64,000 nucleotides of DNA. It comes from Blastobasis lacticolella (Eukaryota > Arthropoda > Insecta > Lepidoptera > Blastobasidae). The notes below the pieces were generated by a model, which had not been told where the DNA came from, searched no databases, and saw nothing but the letters and a program-made list of their open reading frames with translations. Positions within the stretch are counted from its first letter, which is position 1. Each line of letters opens with the position of its first letter. The translations under genes were made by a program, and so were the position numbers. Positions 1 through 10,500 of the stretch are shown here, piece after piece. The stretch lies in contig LR990050.1 of NCBI GenBank assembly GCA_905147135.1, forward strand, positions 18,226,001 to 18,290,000, read 5' to 3'.

Positions 1-2084
1 TAATCAGGTATCCAGCCCAATTACAGGCATGAAGCATTTCATCTTGGTCCTTACAGTGACAATCTGCAGTTCTGCATTAGTTGCCTGCAAATGCATGAAT
101 CTTAGATGCTATGGACGAATCTTAACCGAACAATTGATAACATCCATTATATATAAACATTTCATCCATTTAGAATTTACCCTACACAATAGATGAAACC
201 TAATCGTCTCACTGAAACTTCTCAGGAGCTGGGAATAGTTTTATAGGAGTAATCCATTTCAAAGTTTTTAAGACAATCCCGCGCTGCATTCCCGGGAAAC
301 ATTTTGCTCGTGCTCTATACGTGTCGCTACCAATTTGTTTGTTTAGCCTTTGCTTAGCATATCACGGTGCCGCATACCAACTGTGAGAATAAATGTGAGC
401 ATCTGATTTCTTTGAGTTCCCTCAGGATTAGAGGAAAATCAACTTTATTCACTTGACTTAGGATTGTTTTTTCTGATCGGCCCAGGGAGTGGTTAGGTCG
501 TTTTGCGGTGCACTGTGTTCTGCTCGTTTTAGCTACCTCTTCGCGGTGTTTGCATTCCTGGTACTCGGCAAGCAAACGCTCTTACTTTGCGTTCTCAGAC
601 TTTGTGATACGTATTGTCTTTCGCGCCTTTGAAAGAGTATGCATTTCGCTACTTTTTGGATGTTTGCTGAACTGAAGCGGAGAAATGCTGGTTTATGCGA
701 ACGCTTGGACTTATTCAGGAGAGCTCTCGAATTCCAAGTTGCTTCGTGAGCCGCATGTGCTGCTATACTTACCCACCCCTTGAGATGAAATTGCACTTTA
801 TATTTTAAACGTTGCAGTTCGATTTGTTATAATAAAACCATTTCGATAATAGTTGTAAAACAATTTCAACTTAAGATACTAGTAAAAGATCTGTAGGACG
901 GCTAACTTTAGCTGCTTTTGAATTCTTGAAAGCTTGCAAAGTATTTATAAACTCGTCTGTAATCTAGCACTATTACAAGATTTTCTTATTTTAATTAAGA
1001 CTAAGTGCCGTCATGTAATATTCTGTTCTTATTAGGTGTTAAGTTTTCCAAGGCGATCACAATAGCTTCACTGTCTAATCTAAATTTTGCGTCTGCTTAG
1101 TCGACTTTAAAACAAGATAATGAACACCAAACTCTGATCAAGAAAATGATTGGCTTTAAAAAGTCTTTATAAAATTCGGAGCATCATTTTCGGATAAGCA
1201 GTTTATGCGCCCAATAATCGCGTGTCGACTGACAACTTTGTGATTGATCAATCTTTAAAGTCCTAACACAATATCAGGCTTTAATCTCGTACCGCAGCCT
1301 ATCTCAGCGAGTCAGCGACCGCCTCCGGTTTTTGCGTAAGACGCAAACTTCGGGCGGTGTTTCTCTCATAAATATAACAAAAGCAAGATAATGAACTGGT
1401 ATTGAATCTGGGAAGTTGCTTAATTTATCATTTGCGCCACGGCAGTAGGTATCTTGGTGGAAAATTCTGCGGAGACATCAAAGTTTTATCGTGGGAAACG
1501 TTCGCTCCGACGGGGACACCGCGTAATAAACTGAGTTTTGATGAATATATTGATCTTTTCAGCTTTTGAAGGATGTCGCAAGTTGAATTGATAGGGCCCA
1601 ACAAATTAGGTGGAAATCAAAGTTCTCAAACTTTCCCCCGAAGAAAGGAGTTTCAAGATTAGCCGAGCGCTTGTGAAACAAACGCAAACAAAGCATGAGT
1701 GGATGTTGTGATTGGATTTTATAATATTATAAATGAAAAATAACCCTTTCGAATTTCAGTTCAATCAGAAATAATATTGTAAAATGTGTAGGTACATTGT
1801 TGGTGGTATATAGACTTAAAGCAGAACTTATAACAATTCACCCAAAGTTGGGTAAGTTGATTGTAAAGCAGTGTCAATCCATAATAAATAATGTCCCAGG
1901 CGAACTCCGTTCATATATTAATTAGTCTGTAATGTTTCAAAAAATTTCTGAGTAGTTAAATACTCGTAGTAGAATCAACAAATTGTGTAATTAAAATAAT
2001 GTTTGTCCCAAATAATTATGTCAAAAAGCGATTATTTTATCAAAAATATATTTATATCGTTTAAATCAGTTGGTAGAACTCTGT
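1..2084. other. Unassigned A+T-rich DNA
   Basis: No convincing gene was seen on either strand. The segment around 45-115 carries the phrase gcaaatgcatgaatc followed by tagatg, also found at about 28120-28145 inside a family-D repeat, so the left edge probably belongs to that repeat. Nothing else is recognisable. Confidence 0.5.
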
Positions 2085-2200
2085 CAAGCCTGAGGAGTCC
2101 GCCTGGGTGAGTACCACCGCCTTATCTATTTCTGCCGCCAAGCAGCAATGCTTGTAAACAATGTTCCGGTTTGCCAGCTAGTTTGTAAAACAGTGACAAC
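2085..2200 (+). repeat. Family-D interspersed repeat fragment
   Basis: It contains aagcctgaggagtccgcctg and then an accaccgccttatct/ttctgcc/aagcagcaatg series. These align by eye with 27937-28025, which has aagcctgaggactgcatctg, the ccgctcttatct block and aagcaacactg. It is a dispersed non-coding repeat; class is not determined, and a LINE 3' end or SINE is possible. Confidence 0.55.
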
Positions 2201-3054
2201 ACACCTGCATGCGGATCTGCATTTTTGCTGACGGCAACCTACATGCACGAATAACGACAAATTACCGCTTACCAAAAGGGCCGCAAGTCCGCGAATTTAC
2301 TAATGTCTCGATTGCATCGCAATTGCAACTCAATGGCAGATTGACACATTTTTTGTATTCTGCTACTGTTTTACTAGTGTTGCGATTGAAGTATCCTTCG
2401 ATGAAGTAGACAATTTGACGCGTTCTTGGTATTCTGCTACCAATTAAAACTGCCAGTAAGCTGGTATTGCAATCCAATTACAATTCAATCGCGGATTTTA
2501 GGCCTTGGTGAGCTGTCTGTTCGTTTGTCATTGCGTAACATTAACCAGTTTGTTAATATAATATATTTTTCTGGAACTAGCATACTCGTATATACAGTAA
2601 ATTAATACTACTTAAACTAACATTAAGAAGAGCAGTTTTCAGCAAAAAAGGGCAGCATTCCCTGCCTGCATTTCCAGCAACTGACGTAATAGAAGAAGAA
2701 AGAACATTCACATATCGCTGAATTACTCTATGCTCTTACTCTGTAGATACATCTCGGACCGCACTCCATATTAGTGAGCATAGGCGAAAGTTTCACTAGG
2801 ACCGCACAATACTATCTCGAATGAACCCATAAATTCTAAGGCATATAATTTAATAGATTGTCCAATAGACAACGGAGAATGTACACGTGAATCCGCAGAA
2901 CAAGCCAACGACAGCAAAACTTTGCCTTAACCAAACCTATAATCTGGGGGTCGGTTATTTAGCACGTACAATTGTTCTTATTGTACTGTAATATTAAGTC
3001 GTGAATTCTCGGGATCTTAAGAGGCCACATTAGCGTTTTATAATGTAATAATAA
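2201..3054. other. Unassigned DNA
   Basis: A+T-rich sequence with only short open frames. No motif, terminal repeat or splice-bounded coding stretch was recognised. Confidence 0.45.
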
Positions 3055-3849
3055 TAATCATCATGTTGGCGTTAATGTCCCGGTTGTGCGCTCGCACACG
3101 AGGGCGCGGAGTCCGTCTAGAAGATGATCCAGGTATTGGCAGATCATGTAAATACAGTGGAGCGAGTGCCATCCGACCTCCGTTACCCTGCTATCAGGGG
3201 AACCTGACCAGATTGAATCATGGTTACTCACTCAGTCGCCTGAATGTACATGTTTCATCACGATGTTTTCTCTCACCGTAAGAGCATCGGTTAGAATTCA
3301 ACTAATGTATATGTGGGAGTAAGTGTATAGAAATTAAAGAAATATGAAGAATAAATCCATGTATATTATTGCAAATAACATACTAACTAGACAGCAACAG
3401 ATCGAGAGGACATATTTTATTAAATTAAGCAATTTACTTAGAATTAGCAAAATACAGACAAATTTACAATCATTAAAATTGTTATATCTAATGAAAGCAA
3501 ATAAAACATAGAAATAATACGAATTATACGTTTAATCAAGATTACCTGAGGAAGACAGCTCAGAGCACTGGTGGTGCCGTGTCCGCAGTCGGACAACGTC
3601 TGACCTGTCGAGAGCGATGGCCGCTTTCTTATATACTGCGGTGTACCCGCATGTGTGGTTTTTAATTTAAGAACACTACCGACATTTTATAAAAATGAAG
3701 ATAAATAAAATAATAATCTTATTTCCCACATATATAACTCAGAAAAGAGTCATTGGTTTATATCAATGACCATGCGGTCATGTCACCGCAGCGGAATTCA
3801 AACCCGGCACCTTTAGCTTACGATACCTGAACCGGTCGGCCACCGACGC
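3055..3849 (-). mobile_element. SINE-C copy, split by a MITE
   Basis: Two halves of one SINE-C, at 3055-3309 and 3733-3849, are separated by the MITE at 3310-3732. The left half is the (atg)n-tailed 3' part in reverse (catgttggcgttaatgtccc). The right half is the tRNA-like head in reverse (ccggtcggccaccgacgctt). The same sequence is continuous in the full copy at 42528-42893, so the MITE inserted after this SINE. Confidence 0.85.
3310..3732. mobile_element. Non-autonomous DNA transposon (MITE), TATGTGGGA family
   Basis: A 423-bp element with terminal inverted repeats, TATGTGGGAGTAAG at the left and CTTATTTCCCACATA at the right. It is flanked by TA; the target duplication could equally be TATA with the repeat starting TGTGGGA. 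It has no coding capacity. A second copy at 6403-14401 has the same ends and internal sequence, interrupted by a large nested insertion. The parent superfamily is uncertain; the TA target is compatible with Tc1/mariner-like elements. Confidence 0.8.
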
Positions 3850-5371
3850 TTCTGTGGACGAGATAATTGAGAAAAAAAAAATCTTTCGCATACCTACAGA
3901 GTAAAACCGTCAGCATATCCCAACGTAATAAATGGAGTGCCGGCGTACAACGCAGCTGTGTTGTAACTGGAATCCGAAACGCCCGGGATAGCAATTCCGA
4001 AAGAACTTTCAAGTAATATTGGCGATCGCCGGAGAATTAATGGTTCCCGATATTCTTTATTATATCTCGCGCAGCTACTTATCAGATCCTCGCGCCTCTT
4101 TCATTGTTATGTTAGGTAGCGATATTGTCGTTGGGAGATGGATAAACCTGTAGTGATACAACTGTTTGGCCTAGTGTGACTAGTTCTAATCTATGTTATA
4201 GTAATCCTGTATCAGTTTCTTGTATAAACTTCTGATATAATGTATATACATTGGACATCTGTAGTTTCATGTTTCAATTTAAGCGTTGGTGGATCGCGAA
4301 GCGATTGACTGGTACATAAACGTAAAGTACCCAATTTGACTAGGTGTCAATTAGCATTGATCCGGATGACATATTTTTGACAAAAACAGAATTTTTTTAA
4401 ATAACCTATAAATGCATAGATCAAAATTACATATTTAAATGGAGATTTTTGGAAACGGTAAAGTACTTAGTGCGTCTATTTCAATGTGAAAAGTACAATA
4501 AATACCTACGTTATTATTGAAGTTACATATTTTAAAATAGATATTTTTACCTATTGGTACCTAAGTGCCTACCTATTTTTTACTCCGAGCCCACACGCAG
4601 CTTTCCTTACAATTATATCTTTCCGTAAAGCTATAAAACATTACTATTATTATTTACTGTATATAAACTGAACAGGGTATACAAAACCTGGTCCACCCAG
4701 AGGTCACCAACACAAGATAGTGACCCATAACTTTATCGATTACCAACTCCCAACGTTTGTCCGGACGGCCCATTAATAAGGAAGCAGTATGGCTCGCCGT
4801 GAGATAATGTCTATGGGGTTTTATCTTAATTGCCTTGGAGGAAGTCAATATCTCCGGGAGACCGGCAACTTTTTGTCAGGCCCCGGGATGCGTAAACAAT
4901 ATCCCGATTTTCCATCTGGGACTGGGGGCGGGGAGCCATTACGTGACGGACTGCTCCAGGTTCTAAAAATATAATATTTCAACAGATCAAAAATGTAAAA
5001 ATGCCCGCAGAAAAAAGTATTATTTTCGATAGAGCAAACAATTTTTAACATTTCAAATATTATATAAGTCCATTGCTTAGGTTGTTAAAAAGCTATTAAA
5101 ATAACGATACTTCTAGTAGGTAGGTATTCTACGCCCAGTGGCACATAGTTGTGGTGGATTTACATTAATAAAATTCTAGCCAGCATTTACAGCTTTTGAA
5201 TGATATTCTTCATCAAAATTTTACACTTATACAACAAAAAGAACTTCCAAGCAAATCAATGCAAGGGACGCCATATCTAAGTGCAGGCACTCTACTAGAT
5301 AACTGAGTATTGCTTTATACTTAAGTCTTATTATTAACCAGTAGCTTTTCGGTTGCAGATTCTAATACTAT
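3850..5371. other. Unassigned DNA
   Basis: No gene recognised. The part at 4676-4960 is less A+T-rich and open in several frames on both strands, but shows no known motif or splice structure. I treat it as non-coding. Confidence 0.4.
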
Positions 5372-5470
5372 GATCTCCAACCCGCCTGCCAAGCGTGGAG
5401 ATTATCCCTCCCCTTTCCTGGGAGAAGCCTTAAGTCCTGCAGTGGATTGTTGTGAGCTGTGATGATGATG
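5372..5470 (+). mobile_element. 5'-truncated SINE-B copy
   Basis: It begins gatctccaacccgcctgcc and ends gagctgtgatgatgatg, as do eight other SINE-B copies in the window. It lacks the ggcaataac segment present in most copies and the whole 5' half, consistent with 5' truncation during target-primed reverse transcription. Confidence 0.85.
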
Positions 5471-6360
5471 AATTTCAACCATTTCAAATCGTAAAAAATT
5501 TCCCCATACAAACTTTACCCTCGTGAATTTCGAGAGAATTATATTTGAATGCTATTTTATTTAATGCGGGTTTTCCAATACCTAGTTCTTAGTATTCAAT
5601 TCTCGCACTAGAGCTGCGCTTCATCTTTTATCATGCGCACCGCCTAAGAATGGAACTCAATGCCTGCATTTGTATTTCGGAAGGAATACCTATAGCCCCA
5701 AAGGGTTCTGCCTAAAGATCGAGTAAATATGAGTATTCTGGCTGAGTTTGCTCCAACAAGCTAAGATCCGGTAGGCAAGTGGATCACACGACGGAAAGTG
5801 GTCACCGCTGCCTACAGACATTAGCTACACCAGGGGAATCGCTTATGCATTGCCTACGCGTAAATCACGTAATTGCCAAGACACGTAAATCTACGTTTTT
5901 TGTAAGCAGGTGGGCAGGGCATATAGCTCACAGAACAGTTGGCCGATAGGGCAGGAAAGTTCTCGAGTGGCGACCACGTACCGGAAGACCCAGCGTGGGT
6001 AGGCCTCTACCACTCCCACCACTAGGTGGACCGACGATCTGGTAAAGATCGCAGGTACCAGCTGGATGAGTAAGGCACAAGACCGGCCTTTGTGGTCTCT
6101 AGGGGAGGCCCCCATGAGCCTTGTCGAGTTTTTCCAAAGTTCATATATTATTAAGGTCTAGTAATCACTAGAGACTATATCATGAGCCTAAGCAATATTA
6201 GTTCATTATTTATTAAATGCATGTAACGGGCTTGTTACGTGTTGTGCCAAAAATAAGTTAATATTGGAACGAATACAGAATTTTATGGCGATCATATTAC
6301 CTTTTGTTTCGAATTTAGTTATTGAAATCGGTTTCATTATTCTCATTGCTTAATGATTTT
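5471..6360. other. Unassigned DNA with a repeat fragment
   Basis: The segment 5765-5885 (ggaaagtggtcaccgctgcc) is a diverged copy of the block also seen at 35200-35245 (ggaaagtggtcaccgccgcc). The rest shows no recognisable gene or repeat. Confidence 0.45.
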
Positions 6361-6593
6361 TATTTATGACTAACGCCTCGCCCCGGCTTCTCACGGGTAG
6401 TATATGTGGGAGTAAGTGTATAGAAATTAAACAAAGAAATATGAAAAATAAACAGATCGAGAGGACATATTTTATTAGTTTAAGCAATTTACTTAGAATT
6501 AGCAAAAGCAAATATTATCTAATATTATTGACTGGTTACATAGTAATAACCTACAAATTAATCTTGACAAAACGAAAATTATTAATTTTAAAC

Positions 6594-6857
6594 TGTTAAC
6601 GCCAATTCACGATGTTTGCCTAAGTCTATATTATATAGTTTCGAAACATGGTACAAGATGTCGCTGCAGGGTTTTTAGAACGCGGTATCGTGTGTGTCCT
6701 TACGAATGTATAATACCTAGACGAGTTTTATGATCTATGCTTTCAATCTAATACCTAGCAGTATTTCTAAACAACAATAAACGTTGTGTGCCATTAGTAC
6801 AGACGTTTTATTGCGCACCTTTGTGAGACCAGTGTAGTTTCAAGAGTAGATTCTTCA
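6594..6857 (+). repeat. 5' LTR of BEL/Pao element
   Basis: Begins TGTTAACGCC and ends TTCTTCA. It has a tatattatatag stretch that could serve as a TATA-like element and aacaataaacg, containing the polyadenylation hexamer AATAAA, near 6775. It should act as promoter for the element. Confidence 0.93.
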
Positions 6858-6877
6858 TGGTCCTTCGAGCCGGATTT
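6858..6877 (+). other. Primer binding site, tRNA-Tyr type
   Basis: TGGTCCTTCGAGCCGGATTT directly abuts the LTR. It is complementary to the 3' end of insect tRNA-Tyr including CCA, as I recall that sequence, over about 20 bases. It would prime minus-strand DNA synthesis. Confidence 0.85.
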
Positions 6878-7502
6878 ATCCGTATGTGGTTGTTTTTTTG
6901 GTGGCTTGAGGCTACACGAGTGATTCCTTCGCACCAGTAAGGGACAGCAGATTGCTGTTGAAAGTGCAAGCAACAGAATATTTCATAGAGGGCGCTAATT
7001 TGTATGGCGAATCAACAAAGCTGGAACGAGATATTCTGTAGACAGTGGAAAGTGGCGCCACTGTCAGGACACCTGGATTGCGGAACTACGAATTCAAGCA
7101 AAGGAAACGGGCGACTGGAGCTACGAGTATTGGATTGAAGGACAAAACATTGGCTGTGTGAGTGATCTGGTGAATTTACTGTAAGTACCTCTTATGATAT
7201 TTGAAGAATAGTGAACCTTATGAACATTGATCAAAAGACTTAGAAAATTTAAGATGTAATAGAAGTTTAGGCGAAAATAGACTTTATGTACTATAAGAAA
7301 TTAACTTAGAAGATTTGTCATTGTTTACTAGCACTTAGAATAATTTCGGAAATTTGGTTGAGACGGGGAACCTATGCCGGATTTTTGATAGGTTGGTAAA
7401 ACACTGGTAAAATTTTTCGAGTTTGTTTCTTGGACTTGTATTTATTTTTGGTTTATTTTCTAATTGTTCATTAAAGTTTAACTTACGTAAATAATATTTA
7501 AA
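6878..7502 (+). promoter_or_regulatory. BEL/Pao leader between PBS and gag
   Basis: A 625-bp untranslated leader that probably contains the packaging signal. A donor-like ctgtaagtacc occurs near 7180, but no clear acceptor was identified, so leader splicing is only a possibility. Confidence 0.5.
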
Positions 7503-10500
7503 ATGGATTCACTTTTGCTTATACAAGAAGATACATCTAAGCGAATTATTAAGGCAGAGATTAATTATAAAAAGTCACCTAAAAGTAGAATAACAACAGA
7601 GTATTTGGAAAGTAGACTCGATACGCTGGAGTTGATGTGGAAAGATTTCTTGAGGGGTCATAGAGATGTACTTAGGGCTGCTGATCCAACTGTTTTGCAA
7701 ACAAAAAGTTATGTAACTGATGAGATTTATGATGTTACCGAGGAGACATATATAAACTATAAATGTGAATTAAAATCGGCCATGAATTTATTGATGAAAA
7801 GTAAGGCATCTGAGAATCTGTCTGAAAATGTGGTTTCCGATGTTAGTTGTCAAGTCAAGTTACCTAAAATTAATATACCTACATTTTCCGGAAATTACGC
7901 AGAGTGGACTTCGTTCAGAGACTTATTTCAATCATTGATTCATGACAGTAAAATTATAACTAAGGTCCAAAAGTTACATTATCTAAAAAGTTACATTACG
8001 GGTGAAGCGGAACAGCTGTTAAGAAATATTCCAACTACAGAGTCTAATTACATACGATGTTGGGAACTGTTAGAGTCTCGTTATAATAATAAAAAATACT
8101 TGTCGCATTGTATATTGAAGCGTTTCTTAGGTCAAAGAAATGCCACTTCAGAGTCAGCAGTGTTTTTAAAGGAACTTCTAGATACGTCTACAGATTGTCT
8201 AAGTGCGTTGTCAAATCTAGGCATTCAGGTGGACTCTTGGGATATCATTGTAATACACATTTTGTCTTTAAAGTTAGATGCGGAAACAAGGAAACAGTGG
8301 GAATTGACTGTAAGCAACAGTGAAGATTCGGATTTGCCCACATTTAAACAATTTCAAGACTTTTTGTTAATACGTTATAGAGCTTTAGAGTTTGTAGATA
8401 CAAAAAGTAATAAATTCAATAGCATGAATGTTAACAAATCCAAATCTTTACATATAAACGCTGCTGAAGGATCGATGAAGTGTGGCTTTTGCAATGATAA
8501 TGACCACAAACTAGCTCAGTGTAAGAAGTTTACGATTATTGACAGTGACGCTCGACGTGACTTTGTTCAGAAAAATGGACATTGTTTTAATTGTTTGGGA
8601 AACAATCATACAGCCAAATTTTGTAAAGATCATAGGGGTTGTCGCGTTTGTAAAAGACGACACCACTCTTTGCTCCATTCTAAAGGTGCTGGTACTGGTA
8701 TAGGTAATTTTGCGAAACCTCCAAATAATACAGGCAGTCTTAATTCGAATCCATCTGATGGAGACGGTCGTAATGTATCAGGTCACACCGTAACTGTATC
8801 CGATGACGGTGATACCGCTGTCGTGTCGTGTTTTTCGTCAGGTCAGTCAGTCAAGCAGGTGTTATTGGCTACAGCACTGGTAAGTGTCGTACATCGCAAT
8901 GGTGAGTTGTACACCGTAAGAGCTCTACTGGATCAAGGATCACAGGCATCCTTCGTTACCGAATCAACGGTTCAGTCTTTAGGCCTAAAAAAGATTCCAG
9001 TAAAGAGCCAAATTTCGGGTTTAGCCGGTAACAGGAATGTAGTATCTACTTCCATTGTGAAGATGAAACTTCGCTCTACCTTGGATCCAACAAAGGAAAT
9101 AGAAGTCAACGCGTATGTTCTCAAATCGGTCACTTCTTTCCTTCCCAGTCGGAAGGTAGTCGAACTAGATTGGCTGAAAGTAAATAAGTATAAGTTGGCT
9201 GATACACAATACCATACGCCTAATAAAATAGACGTTTTATTGGGTGCTGAAATATACAGCCAAGTTATTCAAGATGGCGTTAAAAAGGATCCACAGGGTA
9301 ATATTCTCGCTCAGTCTACAATATTCGGTTGGATAGTTTCAGGGTTAGTTGGTTCTTCCAATACCATTTCATCACATGTATCGGTGATGCATGTAGTAGC
9401 TGAAGATAATGCCATGTTAAAAAGGTTTTGGGAGCTGGAAGATGATTTCATTACAGGCACCAAGAAGATACTGAGTAACGACGAAACACGCTGTGAACAA
9501 ATGTATGCTGAGACTGTAAAGAGAGATACAGAGGGGAGGTACATAGTAAAACTACCTTTTAGAGATGAGAAACCATTAAGTTTAAAAGGGAACTCTAAAG
9601 AAATTGCCTTACAAAGGTTTTATGCAGTGGAAAGGAAGTTGCAGAAGAACTGTAATCTGAAAGAAGAGTTTAAGAAAACATTTAAAGAATATTTGGAGTT
9701 AAATCATATGGAAAGGGTACCTGTGGAGGATCGTGGTGTGGGACATCAAGCACTATACTTACCTTATCACGCAGTAATTCGTGAGGATAGGGATACAACG
9801 AAGGTAAGAATAGTCCACGACGCTTCCTGTAAAGGTACAAACGGGAAATCATTAAACGATGATTTAATGATTGGACCCTCGCTTCAATCAGAGTTACGAC
9901 ATTTGATAATGCGTTGGAGATCTTATCCTATTTGTTTAATAGCGGACATCGTGAAGATGTACCGTCAAATAAAGGTATATCAAGAGGATGCTGATTTTCA
10001 AAGGCTTTTTTGGCGTGAAAGTCCAGATCAAGACATCGAAGAATACCGTCTGCTTCACGTAACGTTTGGCTCATCCTGTGCACCTTACCTCGCTGTCAAA
10101 TCATTGATGCAAGTGGCCATTCATGAAGGTGATGCGTATCCATTGGCAGCTGAAAGGGTTCTCAGAGACTTTTACATGGACGACTTTATGTCGGGGTGTC
10201 AAACAAACGAAGAAGGTTTAGAAATTTATAAGCAGATGTGTAATTTATTAAGCAATGGAAAATTTGATCTACAAAAATGGACAAGTAACAGTACTGAACT
10301 GTTACAAGAAATAAAACAAAGTTCAGATAGGAATGAAAAAATAGATTTGAAATTCAAAGAAGACCCTATAATAAAGATATTAGGACTTACCTGGGATCGT
10401 GACGCTGATTCCTTCCAATACGCGGTGAAATCCTCGCCAGCAGCAACACCTGTAACTAAAAGGAGTATTATATCAGACATTTGCAGACTATTTGATCCTC

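Noticed and set aside
4654..4974. Protein-coding exon
   Set aside because: It is open in frames on both strands, but has no domain, no convincing splice pair and no supporting neighbour.
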